Shown: positions 51,715 through 61,914, counted from the stretch's first letter. The stretch: DNA of 64,000 nt from CAZZKG01 sp964654825 (GCA_964654825.1 CAZZKG010000005.1:1-64000), one strand, 5' to 3'. Notes: a model not told the origin generated them from the sequence alone. Translations and numbers: made by a program.

Positions 51715-53801
51715 TTCAACAGGTTCATCTTCCTCGTCACCGTATTTCCATCAACGGTGAGCCGGTAAAAATAGAGTCCACTTCCTACTCTGGTACCCGA
51801 ATCGTCTGTGCCGTCCCAGCTCACCTGGTGAATCCCGGATGTTTTGCTAGTCTCGAGCAGTGTCCTGATGAGGCGGCCCCGCATGTCGAAGACAGCAAGC
51901 CGGACATCGACTGCCCCGTCCCCTTCAGCGACCGAGAAAGTTATGGTGGTCTGCGGGTTGAACGGGTTCGGATAATTCTGCAGGAGACCGCTCCATGACT
52001 TCGGCACACCTTTCTCCTCCTCCACACCGGTCGCAGAACCGGTGAAAACCTCGTAAACTCTCCTCGCCCTCCTCTGGTTGACGTCCAGATCAGCAGCGAG
52101 AACCGTCCAGTAATAGAACGAGTCCTCGGCCAGAACACCCTCCACACCGATAGACGTGTCTGTTGTACTGGTTTCATGAACGATGTCCACCATATCAGCA
52201 TCGCTGGCAATCCAGAGTGTATAGGTGATCGGATCACCGGAATCCGGATCCCGCGAGGGCTCCCAACTGAATAGGATATCGGGCGAGCTGGTCGAATCTC
52301 CATCCTCAGGCAAAGTCAGGTCGAACGGCAGAGGATAGATGGGCGGTGAGATATCATAGATCGCTGCATGAACGTTGATCCTTCCCCACCCATAGTCATT
52401 GTCGGGAAACCCCGCCCTGTCCGCCGTCTGCATGAGGGCGTCTCTCACATCCATCGCTCCCCATTCGGGGTGCGCCTCCCAGACGAGAGCAGCGGAACCT
52501 CCTACAAGGGGTGTTGAGAGAGATGTCCCGCTAGCGTACTGGTACGAAAAAGCGGACTGTGCGGAGGCACTGTAGGTTCCGTACCCGCGTGCGACGACCT
52601 CAGGCTTCGTTCTACCATCCGAGGTAGGCCCTCTCGAACTGAAATCCATGATCTGATTGTCAGAATCAACCGCTCCCACCGCAAGCATGCTGTCTGCATC
52701 CGCCGGCGTCCAGAGGCTTCCCGGGGAAGGACCCTCATTCGCCATGGCACTCGACACGAGGATACCTCTGCTGGCGGCTATATCCACGGCAACCGTGATG
52801 GTTGCGACATCTCCGTTCAGATCCTCATAAGAATAATCGTACTGGGAATCATCGAAGAGCCGGTACGCCAGTGAGGAACTCACTACTCCGACACCGAGGC
52901 TGTCGGCCCACTCGAGAGCCGCGACGTAGTTATCTTCCTCGAGCGGTGTTTCCGAACCGATGTCTTCCGTTTTGGCAAGAAAAAACGAAGCGCCGTAAGC
53001 CGGTCCGATCAGATTGTACGGGGAATACCCCCCGAGAGCCGACCAGGTGGCCGTGCCGTGGTTGTGCTGGCCCTCCACATCGCCGGCTTCGTTCTGGGTT
53101 TCTCCGTCTTCGAACACGAAATCCCACTCAGCAATAACCGGTTGATCTTTGAGAGACTGGTGAACCTTGTAGAATCCGGTGTCGAACATGCCTACCAGAA
53201 CACCCGCTCCCGTGTAGCCGGAGTCATGCACTGCGATAACTCCTATTTCATCGAGCTGCTCAAAAGACGGCCCGTACAGGGCTGTGTCTGCGAGGGCCGG
53301 ATCAGGGCCCGGCGGAATGTGGATCCCTGCGGGATGATAATCAGTATCCGCGGGGAACAGCCTCGGTCCTGATGGTGCCAACTTTCGGACCGGTTCGACC
53401 GTGCGAACGAACGGGAGGTCTTCGATCTCTTTGATCAGGTCAGCATCGAGAGTTACGCTCACCGCGTTGAACCATCGCGATCGGTGGCGCAGAACTGCAC
53501 CCTTGGCTATCACCTGATTCACATATCCCTGAAAAACCGGGATGTCCAGGTAGTCGACGATGGGGTCCCGATTCGCCTGCTCCCTGCGGACCCTGGCCCT
53601 CGGGAGAAGTCGGTAAGCTGCTTCTTCGAGTGCTGCGTTCTTTTCGATCTCTCTTGCTTCCCCCTTGTCCATAAAATATACCCACACATGCACGGAACGA
53701 GCATACCGGGGTGCTTCCTGACCGCTCTCGAGCTCCCGGGCTGAGAACTGGAGCAGGAGAAGTGGAGCGGACAGGAGAAGAAGCAATAATCGTATCCGCA
53801 A
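51711..53801 (-). CDS. Secreted subtilase (S8) with sorting tail
   Basis: 696 residues starting with TTG, which has a strong AAAGGAGGG site at proper spacing. Signal peptide MRIRLLLLLLSAPLLLL, propeptide to about 140, then S8 domain with Asp207 (MFDTGFYKVH), His248 (GQHNHGTATW), AMANEGPSPGS around the oxyanion residue and the nucleophile in YASGTSLSTPLVGG. A fibronectin-type module (about 500-600) precedes the sorting tail, QNYPNPFNPQTTI and final RKMNLLK. It is first in a two-gene protease operon with the larger subtilase, overlapping by four bases. Confidence 0.9.
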   Translation of the reverse strand: MRIRLLLLLLSAPLLLLQFSARELESGQEAPRYARSVHVWVYFMDKGEAREIEKNAALEEAAYRLLPRARVRREQANRDPIVDYLDIPVFQGYVNQVIAKGAVLRHRSRWFNAVSVTLDADLIKEIEDLPFVRTVEPVRKLAPSGPRLFPADTDYHPAGIHIPPGPDPALADTALYGPSFEQLDEIGVIAVHDSGYTGAGVLVGMFDTGFYKVHQSLKDQPVIAEWDFVFEDGETQNEAGDVEGQHNHGTATWSALGGYSPYNLIGPAYGASFFLAKTEDIGSETPLEEDNYVAALEWADSLGVGVVSSSLAYRLFDDSQYDYSYEDLNGDVATITVAVDIAASRGILVSSAMANEGPSPGSLWTPADADSMLAVGAVDSDNQIMDFSSRGPTSDGRTKPEVVARGYGTYSASAQSAFSYQYASGTSLSTPLVGGSAALVWEAHPEWGAMDVRDALMQTADRAGFPDNDYGWGRINVHAAIYDISPPIYPLPFDLTLPEDGDSTSSPDILFSWEPSRDPDSGDPITYTLWIASDADMVDIVHETSTTDTSIGVEGVLAEDSFYYWTVLAADLDVNQRRARRVYEVFTGSATGVEEEKGVPKSWSGLLQNYPNPFNPQTTITFSVAEGDGAVDVRLAVFDMRGRLIRTLLETSKTSGIHQVSWDGTDDSGTRVGSGLYFYRLTVDGNTVTRKMNLLK

Positions 53802-53922
53802 TTTCCCTCCTTTTGTACAGGTTACGGGTTTTCTCTCTACATGAAAACTTTCTGTTTTACTGAAAGTTATGTCATAAACAATGCCCTTAACAGGCTGTTA
53901 TTGCACAATTTGTGCCTTTACT

Positions 53923-54973
53923 TCATTTGACGAGGACCATTTTCCGGATGTACTGTACATCACCCGCATCCATGTGGACGAGGTAGATACCCGACACGAC
54001 CTCGTTGTTCTTCTCATCCCTCCCATCCCAGGTTACTGTGTACTGACCGGGCTCCTTCACGGCGTCAACAAGGGTTTTCAGCCTGATTCCCGAAATTCTT
54101 GATGTCCGACCAGAGCGCAAGGCTGGAATCGGGATCGATGAAGACACCCTGTCCGCTTTCCGTGAGAGCATTGACGACACCGAGATCATCAACTGTGAAA
54201 GAAGTACTCTCTGGAGAGACGAACTTGATGACAGTGGAATCCTGGAACGGCGGTGGTGTCGTAGGAGGTGTGTTTCTATCGTTGTACCAGTAGGAGAGCC
54301 CGATCGTCCCCGTACTGTTTTCCATCCCCATGCTGAAGGCGTTACTGCTGCCGAGACCGAAATTGCCCACCTGCTCGTTGTACTGATAGGTGATGGTGCT
54401 GTCGATCCGCGTGAGTATGATCTGTAACGTGTGCTGGGTATCACCGCCGTTGAATTCAGGAACGCCGATGTATGAAACGACTGGACTGTCGAGCCCGGGG
54501 CTCGTGTAGTAGTAACAGGTACCGCCCTTGGTAAAATCTAAATCACCCGAGAGGCATGCCAGCAGATCGTTCGGTAACGTCGCGACCGGGAGCTCGGCGA
54601 ATGGATGCGCAAAATTAGCCCCGGAAGAGAAAGATATCCAGCCGTTCGAACCGACATAGAATCGATCAGATTTGTACCAGTAAAATGGGAAATCAAAACC
54701 GATGAAGAAGGGACCCACCGAATTGTCATCCGCGAGTCCCGTGATCTCGGTCCCGACACCGGTGATGTCCACCCACTCAAATGTCGGGCCGCCCGGATCA
54801 TCTCCATCGATCCAGGTGTAGCCATAATCATCGGGGCCCCCTGTGGAAGACAGTTCAGGAATATCACCGCTGTATCCGGTATTCGATGAAAGCCTGATGG
54901 CCTCGATCGTATAAGCAGTCTGGAAGTTCACAAAAAGAAGAATGAGGAAAACGGTCGCAGCAAGACATTTCAC
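53923..54973 (-). pseudogene. Frameshifted secreted protein that lost part of its sorting tail
   Basis: The main frame (54973 to a stop at 54065, 302 residues) begins with GTG behind AAAGGAG, a signal peptide (CLAATVFLILLFV) and a beta-rich domain (FFIGFDFPFYWYKSDRFYVGSNGWISF) typical of surface proteins in this group. It ends abruptly after SDIKNFGNQAENPC. In another frame, starting around 54100, the sequence IRLKTLVDAVKEPGQY and then WDGRDEKNNEVVSGIYLVHMDAG continues to RKMVLVK at 53923, which is the second half of the same sorting tail found in its neighbours. The NYPNPFNP half is missing, so a deletion with frameshift near 54085-54115 joined the two parts. A sequencing or assembly error is possible. 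Confidence 0.75.
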
Positions 54974-55051
54974 AGAATACTCCTTTCTCGCTCGAGAGGA
55001 GAGTATAGTCTTCGAGAATACACACCCCGGAAAAGTTTTTCTGGTATACTA

Positions 55052-55080
55052 ATTTTACTTTTTCCGGAGCTGTTTCGCAA
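55052..55080 (-). promoter_or_regulatory. Possible promoter of the frameshifted secreted protein gene
   Basis: Minus strand TTGCGA (55080-55075), 17 bases, TAAAAT (55057-55052): nine of twelve positions. It lies about 80 bases upstream of the GTG at 54973. The surrounding 295 bases show no other gene; an imperfect CCGGAAAAGT hairpin is nearby at 55026-55066. Confidence 0.35.
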
Positions 55081-55268
55081 TAGCTTTGGTCCACCGGGCG
55101 TTTTCGGGAAAAAGTAGCGGAATCCTTTATAACTCAACACATTTCATTTAGTTACGGTTTACCATGGAAACATATCGATGTCGGTGCCACCGGACGAGTT
55201 TTCAGAAGAGAATCAGGATGGAATTCAGGGGGAATTTCTCAAATGTGAGTAGAACGGTTTCAGGGATG

Positions 55269-57272
55269 TTATTCAGAATTATCCGGCGGGAGGAGATCCC
55301 CGATACGGTAGATTCTTACTCCCAGAGGAGGCAGCACATCTTCGAAAAAACCCTCTCCGCATGATAATGCACCCGGTTCCGAATCAAGAGGCACTTCTCC
55401 ACCTTCATTAAAGTATTGAGAGACGGCACGTATCCCGACCTCAACAGGCATCACGTTCACGATCTGGACAAACAGATCATCGTCAGTTCTGAAGTAGGCG
55501 ATATCTAGTGTGCTTTCGGGAATAAAACGAACCCTCAGATCCGCCGGGACGGGTTTGCCGAACTTCTCGTGAAACTCCTTGATCTCGGTCACCAGATCAT
55601 CGAGGTGAGCCCAGATATCCTGTGAGCGTCTGATGTCCCAGTTACTGGATATCGGATCATCGAAGAAAGGTAAATCAGCCGAGAAAGTGTGAAAGAAAAC
55701 ACCATCCACGCCATGATTCAATGCCAGTCTTGTAAGTGCTCGCATCTCGGCGAGTGTGGGTTCCCGTTTCGCATACGGCCAGCCGGCGAATGCCTGAATC
55801 ATTGCGATGAATCTCATTCCGGAGCCGGTCGCCCGTCTTGCATTGTCTACCCACTCGGACATGGTGTACAGTGGTTTGCTCGGGATGGTGACAGGGAAAG
55901 GATCGACGAACAGGGCATCGGCGGATCCGAGGACATCAGCATCCATGGGACCGGGAAGGTAGTTGCGTAAAATCAACTGATGTGCGGGATCGAGCTCGCG
56001 AAGCTCTCCGGAAACCGAGTTGAGTGATTGGGATCTGTTTGTTCCACCGCCCCAGCCGCTCAGCAGAGAATAGCCAAGCAGGGTCGGCGAATTTCGTACT
56101 TTTTCGATCAGGTTGCGCTCCATTTCGCTGAGGTGCATGGAATCAGAAGCATCGAGTTCAAGAATGATCTTGAGGCCGATCTCCTCCGCCCGTTTGATCA
56201 CGTCACCGATGTGCTCTAGGTCGGTGTCCTTCAGGAGTATGGCATTCATACCCTTCTCTTCGAGAGCATCGATCTCATACCCTTTGATAGAGATACCGAC
56301 CGGGAAAAGGTCATCGGCTTTCGTCGGGAGGTTGAGAGAATCGAGAGACACATCGGGTTCAATATCAAGATGCCCTCTCACCCCTTCCTCGCAGAAGAGA
56401 ACGGTGGTAGTCCTTGGATTGTACAACTCGATTCTCGCGGAGTACTCACCTGCCTCCTCCGCTTTCAAAGTGAAGACGAACTCGGAATTATCCTCCGATA
56501 CATCCAGCTCCATATTCTTGCGGATGATTGTTCCCGAAGGCTGCTGAAGTTCCAGGTTGATACCGAGAGGCAGGAATTTATAGAGAAGGTTTTCGATTCT
56601 GATAGAGTAGGTGTTTTCACCCTTCACGAGCTGAAGGTTTTTCTCATATGCCACATCGAATGGGAGCTTGATCAATGAAACGTGATCGACATAAACCCCA
56701 CCCGGTAGAAATGTCCAGTCATTAAACGAGATCACTGATGCCGGTGTTGAATAGTTGATCTTCTCTGAGTGATGTACCCATCTCCACTTATTATCAACCT
56801 GGGTGAGTTTTCCATCCTGAGCAAGAAATGTCGCGACGACCCGGTTTTCACTCCCCGTCGACCGGGCGACAAGGTTGAGTGTGTAGATACCCGGCGACAG
56901 AGGTATATCCGTCCATATCCCCGGTCCGATCTTCCCCGTCGGTGTAAAGAACTTCACCGATCGCTCACCCAGGAAGGCCCTTCTCCCTTCCATCGAAACG
57001 CCGATTTCGGGGACACTCAGGTCAAGATACCGCAGTACCGCTTCTCTGATAAAATCACCTCGCTCCGGGAACCAGGAATAGAGATACCATCCGTCGGGAA
57101 TGTTGTTCACATCTTCATCCAACTCCATCTCATCATTCGGAAGCAGGTTATGATAGGAGAAAAAATCCAGGGAGGTACCGTTTTGTTTTCTACGCCGGGG
57201 AAGATCTCTGGAGATAACGGCATGCTGACAGATCAGTGAACACACGATTGCCAGGAAGGAAATACGTCTCAC
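55269..57272 (-). CDS. Large secreted protein with carbohydrate-binding and glycosidase-like TIM-barrel regions
   Basis: 667 residues from the GTG at 57272, which has AAAGG seven bases upstream; the frame extends to 57302. A signal peptide (RRISFLAIVCSLIC) is followed by a beta-sandwich region (about 90-220; GIWTDIPLSPGIYTLNLVAR, FLPGGVYVDHVSLIKL) that resembles a carbohydrate-binding module, an Ig-like region (220-320), and a TIM-barrel-like region (330-600) with strands such as GMNAILLKDTDLEHIGDVIK, GLKIILELDAS, GYSLLSGWGGG and NHGVDGVFFHTF. I do not recognise a named glycoside hydrolase family or both catalytic acids with certainty. No sorting tail. Its function is probably polysaccharide or glycan binding or hydrolysis (inference). 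Confidence 0.65.
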   Translation of the reverse strand: MRRISFLAIVCSLICQHAVISRDLPRRRKQNGTSLDFFSYHNLLPNDEMELDEDVNNIPDGWYLYSWFPERGDFIREAVLRYLDLSVPEIGVSMEGRRAFLGERSVKFFTPTGKIGPGIWTDIPLSPGIYTLNLVARSTGSENRVVATFLAQDGKLTQVDNKWRWVHHSEKINYSTPASVISFNDWTFLPGGVYVDHVSLIKLPFDVAYEKNLQLVKGENTYSIRIENLLYKFLPLGINLELQQPSGTIIRKNMELDVSEDNSEFVFTLKAEEAGEYSARIELYNPRTTTVLFCEEGVRGHLDIEPDVSLDSLNLPTKADDLFPVGISIKGYEIDALEEKGMNAILLKDTDLEHIGDVIKRAEEIGLKIILELDASDSMHLSEMERNLIEKVRNSPTLLGYSLLSGWGGGTNRSQSLNSVSGELRELDPAHQLILRNYLPGPMDADVLGSADALFVDPFPVTIPSKPLYTMSEWVDNARRATGSGMRFIAMIQAFAGWPYAKREPTLAEMRALTRLALNHGVDGVFFHTFSADLPFFDDPISSNWDIRRSQDIWAHLDDLVTEIKEFHEKFGKPVPADLRVRFIPESTLDIAYFRTDDDLFVQIVNVMPVEVGIRAVSQYFNEGGEVPLDSEPGALSCGEGFFEDVLPPLGVRIYRIGDLLPPDNSE

Positions 57273-57360
57273 CACACACCCTTTTTTCTTCAAAGATGCC
57301 AAAGGACATTCAAGGCTAATAAAAAATAATGTTCCGGCCGGATGTCAGCAAGGATGATGT

Positions 57361-58635
57361 CTACCCACCATCGACTGATGTCGCCTTGCTGTCCCGGGTA
57401 AGAATCATTGCGGGCTCTTCTTTGTCAAGACGATCCAGCAGAGTTAGAGCATCTCTTCTGAACTGCTCCATGAATTCTTTTTTAACCGGTTCGGCAGCAG
57501 GGAGATCCACCTTGAGAGGATTCAGGAATCTGCCGTGTTTCGTGAGTCGATAATCGAGATGAGGACCGGTGGCAAGGCCACTCGAGCCGACGTATCCGAT
57601 TACCTGTCCCTGCTTCACCCTGGTTCCCTTCTTTATTCCCCTGGCATAGCGGGAAAGATGTCCGTAACTCGTCTTATAGATACTGTTGTGTCGTATCTTG
57701 ACATATCTACCGAATCCACCGTTCCAGCCGGCTGTGATTACTACTCCGTCACCGACTGAAACGACGGGTGTCCCGGCAGGGGCAGCGTAATCCACTCCAA
57801 GATGAGGCCTGTAGATTTTCAGGATTGGATGGTACCTTCTCGTGGAGAAACGGGAAGATACTCTCGTGTACCTGAGAGGAGATCGAAGGAACTTTCGTTT
57901 CACGGATTTTCCATCGGGGTCATAGTAATCCACGTGACCATCGGGGTCCTCGAACCGAACACCCACCAGAGCCCTGCCCTGGTTGGACATGCGTGCCGCA
58001 ACGATTCGGGATAATACCGGATGCTTCCCCTCGTAAATCTTCTCTTCCACGATCGCGCGGAAGTTGTCTCCCTTCCTCAGATCGGTGTTGAAGTCTATCT
58101 GCCAGGCAAATACTTCCGATAACGAAGCGCTGATCAGGGGATCTTCTCCCATTTCGATGAAGGTTTCATAGAGTGAGCTCTCGATCACACCGGAAATGGT
58201 CCTCGTCCTCACTTCGAAGGGAATATCCTCTATCGAAGCCGAATAACCCTCATCGTCCCTGTTTACGACCAGCACTCTGTCATCGTTGACATTACAGACG
58301 AAATTGTTGATCGTACCGTCCTCACCCATTGCTACAGAGAGGATCGTACCTGCCTGGACTCTGTTCAGGTTGTAATGCTCACGGGAGGCTCGCACGATCT
58401 CGAGGAGTTCCTGGTACGTGAAACCCCTCTTCCGGAACAATTCATCAAGTGTATCCCCCGCACGCAGCGTGTCGACGATGACCATCTCCATCTCCGCCTC
58501 CGAAACCACCGCAGCCTCCCGGCGGATGGACTTCTCTATCTGTCTACTCCACAGCGAATAGACGGAGTAAAGTGCCGCGAGATAACAGATGACGAGCAGC
58601 AGTATCGTGCCCCGTGCTCTGTTCTTCACATTCAA
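57361..58635 (-). CDS. M23 family peptidoglycan endopeptidase
   Basis: 424 residues. One N-terminal membrane segment (about 10-28), a LysM/OapA-like region (55-150; LRAGDTLDELFRKRGF), then the M23 domain: HLGVDYAAPAGTPVVSVGDGVV with Zn-binding His and Asp near 280-284, and GPHLDYR near 370 in place of the common GPHLHFE, so the second His of the HxH motif is Asp, a variant also common in family members. It cleaves peptide crosslinks in the wall. The start is TTG with GAGGAG six bases upstream. It lies 78 bases after ftsZ, suggesting coordination of septal wall cleavage with division. Confidence 0.88.
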   Translation of the reverse strand: MNVKNRARGTILLLVICYLAALYSVYSLWSRQIEKSIRREAAVVSEAEMEMVIVDTLRAGDTLDELFRKRGFTYQELLEIVRASREHYNLNRVQAGTILSVAMGEDGTINNFVCNVNDDRVLVVNRDDEGYSASIEDIPFEVRTRTISGVIESSLYETFIEMGEDPLISASLSEVFAWQIDFNTDLRKGDNFRAIVEEKIYEGKHPVLSRIVAARMSNQGRALVGVRFEDPDGHVDYYDPDGKSVKRKFLRSPLRYTRVSSRFSTRRYHPILKIYRPHLGVDYAAPAGTPVVSVGDGVVITAGWNGGFGRYVKIRHNSIYKTSYGHLSRYARGIKKGTRVKQGQVIGYVGSSGLATGPHLDYRLTKHGRFLNPLKVDLPAAEPVKKEFMEQFRRDALTLLDRLDKEEPAMILTRDSKATSVDGG

Positions 58636-58713
58636 GGGATTCTCCTCACACGTGGATCGTCCAGCCCCATCCGAGGAAGTTATCTATACCGATTCCCCCA
58701 TGCAACCCCTCTG

Positions 58714-59844
58714 TTAGAGCTGCCTCCTGATGAACGATGGGATATCGAGACCACCTGGAGAAACAGGATTTTCCTTCTCCCTCCGGGGAGCAGTTTCTTC
58801 CTGCAGTATTTTTCTCCTGAGGAAAGCCGGTCTGCTGAGCGCTTCTTCGCGTGAGGCTTCTGCAGCATAACTTTTTTTCTTCTCTTTGTGCTTACCGAAC
58901 CCGGTTGCTATCGCGGTCACCCGGAACTCATCGACGAGGGCCGAATCAACCACTGCACCGAAGATCACATTGGCCTCATCTCCAGCAGCATCATAAATGA
59001 TGGAGACGGCTTCGGACACTTCGTGAAGAGACAGATCTTCGCCACCCGTGACGTTGATGAGAAGCCCTTCCGCACCCGCAATGTTGGTGTCTTCGAGCAT
59101 CGGGCTCGATATCGCACATTTTGCGGCCTCAACAGATCTGTTCTCGCCCTTGCAAGTTCCGGTCCCCATCAGGGCATTCCCCATATCTTTCATGACGGTC
59201 CGGATGTCTGCGAAGTCGAGGTTGATTAGACCGGGCTGCGTGATCAGATCCGATATCCCCTTTGTTGCGTGAAGGAGAACATCATCGGCAATCCCGAAGG
59301 CATCTTTCAAAGTCGTCTCTTTGGGCACAATGGAGAGGAGGCGCTGGTTGGGAATAGTAATGACCGTGTCAACGTTTTCCCTGAGCTGCTTTATACCTTC
59401 GTCCGCAACGGTCATCCGGCGATGGCCCTCGAAAAGGAAGGGCCTTGTGACGATCGCTACAGTCAGTGCCCCGGTTGACCTTGCCAGTTCCGCCACTACC
59501 GGTGCTGCGCCGGTCCCCGTACCTCCACCCATTCCAGCAGTGACGAAAATCATGTCGGCACCTTCGATGGCATTCATCATCTCCTCTTTGTCTTCTTCGA
59601 TTGCCATTCGGCCGATCTCCGGCATTGCTCCGGCTCCCAGTCCTTTGGTGAGTTCTTTTCCGATCTGCACCTTCCGTGAGGCAAGGGAGGAGAGAAGAGC
59701 CTGCAGATCAGTGTTCACGGAAATGAAATCTACCCCTCCCAGTCCGGATTCGATCATCCTGTTGACCGCGTTGCCTCCACCACCACCTACACCTACAACT
59801 TTTATCTGTGCTCCCTCTTCGACTTCTTCGATTTCAAAAATCAT
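58714..59844 (-). CDS. ftsZ: Cell division protein FtsZ
   Basis: 376 residues. Tubulin-like GTPase that forms the division ring. The nucleotide-binding GVGGGGGNAVNRM is near 16-28, the tubulin signature GGGTGTGAAP near 103-112, and the conserved C-terminal peptide DIPSFIRRQL that binds FtsA and ZipA-like partners ends the protein. The ATG has AGAAAGGAAG upstream. Directly downstream of ftsA with a 24-base gap. Confidence 0.97.
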   Translation of the reverse strand: MIFEIEEVEEGAQIKVVGVGGGGGNAVNRMIESGLGGVDFISVNTDLQALLSSLASRKVQIGKELTKGLGAGAMPEIGRMAIEEDKEEMMNAIEGADMIFVTAGMGGGTGTGAAPVVAELARSTGALTVAIVTRPFLFEGHRRMTVADEGIKQLRENVDTVITIPNQRLLSIVPKETTLKDAFGIADDVLLHATKGISDLITQPGLINLDFADIRTVMKDMGNALMGTGTCKGENRSVEAAKCAISSPMLEDTNIAGAEGLLINVTGGEDLSLHEVSEAVSIIYDAAGDEANVIFGAVVDSALVDEFRVTAIATGFGKHKEKKKSYAAEASREEALSRPAFLRRKILQEETAPRREKENPVSPGGLDIPSFIRRQL

Positions 59845-59868
59845 AGTTTCTTCCTTTCTGTTGTTTTT

Positions 59869-61101
59869 TCAGATGAAGTCATTGAAAAAACTCTTCACTT
59901 TCCCGGTCACTCCCTGTAACCGGCTCTTACCATTTCTGCTGAAAGACAATTCCCTCCCTGAGTTACGGCTCGCATACAGGACGAGCCCAATTCCGGTGGC
60001 AAACCTGCAATCGGAAAATCCGTGAGAGATCCCCACGACACCCGTTGGAGCCCCGATCCGGACCGGCATGTCGAACACTTTCTCAGCGAGGTGATCCACA
60101 CTATCCAGCAGTGCTCCACCTCCGCTGATGACTATACCGGCCGTGAGGTTTTCAAGAAGACCCTCCTTCTCGAGATGTGATTTCAGCAGTTCGAGCGTTT
60201 CCTCCATCCGGGCATCGATGATCATACAGAGCCTTGTTTTCTCTACCTCCTTCCTCAATCCGCTGTCATCCGGGAGGATAAACTTCTCTCCTGGTTCAAA
60301 CGCCTGCTGATCACACGTGCCGTACCTCGTCATCACAACCTCGGCAACTTCCATGGAAGTTCTGAGACCGATGGCGATGTCGTGGATTACATTTGAACCT
60401 CCGACCGGGAGTACGAACGAGTGCCTGATCCCGCCTGCAGAGAACACCGCGATGTTCGTGAGACTGCCACCGATGTCGATGAGCAGCGCACCCATCTCCT
60501 GTTCCTCCGCTGTGAGGAGGCTGTAGCTGCCGGCAAGCGGCTCGAGAACAAGATCCTTCAGCTTGAGACCCGACTCTTCGATACTCCGTATCAGGTTGGA
60601 GGAGGTCTGCATGGCACCGCTCACAACATGTACCTCTGCTTCGAGATGCACCCCTCTCATGCCGATCGGGTTCAGAATCCCCCTCTGGCTGTCCAGGATG
60701 AACTGCTGAGGCGAGATGTGAAGTATCTGTCTCTCTGTCCCTTCGAAACCGGATCTCGCATTTTGAATCACCTTGTTTACATCCTTCTGATTCACTTCAT
60801 CTCCCACCCTCGATATCACGATTGCCCCTCTCACATTGTGACTTCGGATATGCTCACCCGATATGCTGGCGTAAACTTCCCGAATGTTGACGCCGGCCGA
60901 AAGTTCAGCCTCTGAGACAGAATGTGTGATCGCTTCACTTGCAAGCTGGATCGAGGTGATGATCCCTTTCTTCATTCCCCTCGTGGGAGTAGATCCCGCT
61001 CCGAGGACCTTGAGATCTCCACCGATCGTCGGTTTGGCAACGATTGTGAAAATTTTGGTGGTGCCGATATCAAGACCGACGATGAATTCATTTCCCGGCA
61101 T
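59869..61101 (-). CDS. ftsA: Cell division protein FtsA
   Basis: 410 residues of the actin-like ATPase that tethers FtsZ to the membrane. VGLDIGTTKIFTIV, the SHMGRI-equivalent 1C domain, LLIDIGGSLTNIAVF and VISGGGALLDSVDHL are present. The C-terminal amphipathic helix (GVTGKVKSFFNDFI) provides membrane attachment. The ATG has AAAGGAGGTGT upstream, the strongest ribosome binding site in this operon. Confidence 0.96.
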   Translation of the reverse strand: MPGNEFIVGLDIGTTKIFTIVAKPTIGGDLKVLGAGSTPTRGMKKGIITSIQLASEAITHSVSEAELSAGVNIREVYASISGEHIRSHNVRGAIVISRVGDEVNQKDVNKVIQNARSGFEGTERQILHISPQQFILDSQRGILNPIGMRGVHLEAEVHVVSGAMQTSSNLIRSIEESGLKLKDLVLEPLAGSYSLLTAEEQEMGALLIDIGGSLTNIAVFSAGGIRHSFVLPVGGSNVIHDIAIGLRTSMEVAEVVMTRYGTCDQQAFEPGEKFILPDDSGLRKEVEKTRLCMIIDARMEETLELLKSHLEKEGLLENLTAGIVISGGGALLDSVDHLAEKVFDMPVRIGAPTGVVGISHGFSDCRFATGIGLVLYASRNSGRELSFSRNGKSRLQGVTGKVKSFFNDFI

Positions 61102-61146
61102 TCAACACCTCCTTTCACTGCTTAGTGAAGAAATCCGCACAGAGCA

Positions 61147-61914
61147 CTAAATGGCACCGTGGAGAGACGGAATACTCTTCCCCCCGATTTGTCTGACAAC
61201 CGCCTGATTCTTGAAACGGAGATCGATCTCATAAAAACCATGGGCATTCTCCAGGTTTGTGAGAGCACTGGTGAGAAGATTCGAATGAATTCGAGAAAAT
61301 TGTTCACCCAGAACGACACGTGTCCGCGGGTTCCCTATAAACAACAGCGCCGGCCGACCATCCTTTACTATCAGTTCTGATACCCGGGCGAGGAGTGAAG
61401 GAACCGATTCTTCCAGATGTGAGAGAAAACGGATCCCCGCAGTCTGGCCGCTCTGAAAATCACCCTCACTCCCTTCTATGGTCAAGAGAGGCAGGTCCAG
61501 ATCTCTTGCGATTCTGTCTTCAGGAAGTATCCGGCCATCTCTGCTCAGTGGGACCGGTTCCTGCCTGCTCAGGAAGACGAAGGGCTCACGTTCCTCAATT
61601 CGTATAAAGAGCGATCTCGGAGGACGTCGTTCGAAGCTGACATCCCTGACCAGCGGATGAGTCGAGAGTGATTTCTCGAGTGCACTCAGGTCTGAGAATA
61701 AATTCATCCCGGTGGTTATCCCGGCTGTCTGCAGCATTTCCTCCGGCATGCCGTACCGTACTCCCTGGATCGTTATTCTGCGGACCTCGCAGAGGGATGT
61801 GTTCCGGAAGACCCAGGACAGGATGGGTATCGCCAGAATCACAATTGCCAGCAGGGAGTATCTTCCCCACTGTCTTTTCCTTCTTCTCCGCTGTTTTTTA
61901 ATTTTTGATCGCAT
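61147..61914 (-). CDS. ftsQ: Cell division protein FtsQ/DivIB
   Basis: 255 residues from the ATG at 61914. Basic cytoplasmic start (SKIKKQRRRRKRQWGR), one membrane segment (about 19-36), then a POTRA domain (CEVRRITIQGVRYG) and the beta domain (SLFIRIEEREPFVFL). FtsQ links FtsB/FtsL to the divisome. The frame runs on to a GTG at 61959; the ATG overlaps the end of murB, and its ribosome binding site is unusually close, so the start is uncertain. Confidence 0.9.
   Translation of the reverse strand: MRSKIKKQRRRRKRQWGRYSLLAIVILAIPILSWVFRNTSLCEVRRITIQGVRYGMPEEMLQTAGITTGMNLFSDLSALEKSLSTHPLVRDVSFERRPPRSLFIRIEEREPFVFLSRQEPVPLSRDGRILPEDRIARDLDLPLLTIEGSEGDFQSGQTAGIRFLSHLEESVPSLLARVSELIVKDGRPALLFIGNPRTRVVLGEQFSRIHSNLLTSALTNLENAHGFYEIDLRFKNQAVVRQIGGKSIPSLHGAI

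Noticed and set aside
53846..53868. AT-rich hairpin AACTTTC/GAAAGTT after the broken gene as a terminator
   Set aside because: Stem is weak and only two to four Ts follow; not enough to call.
55164..55364. Plus-strand 66-codon open frame
   Set aside because: It overlaps the 3' end of the large secreted protein gene, has no ribosome binding site and no familiar composition.
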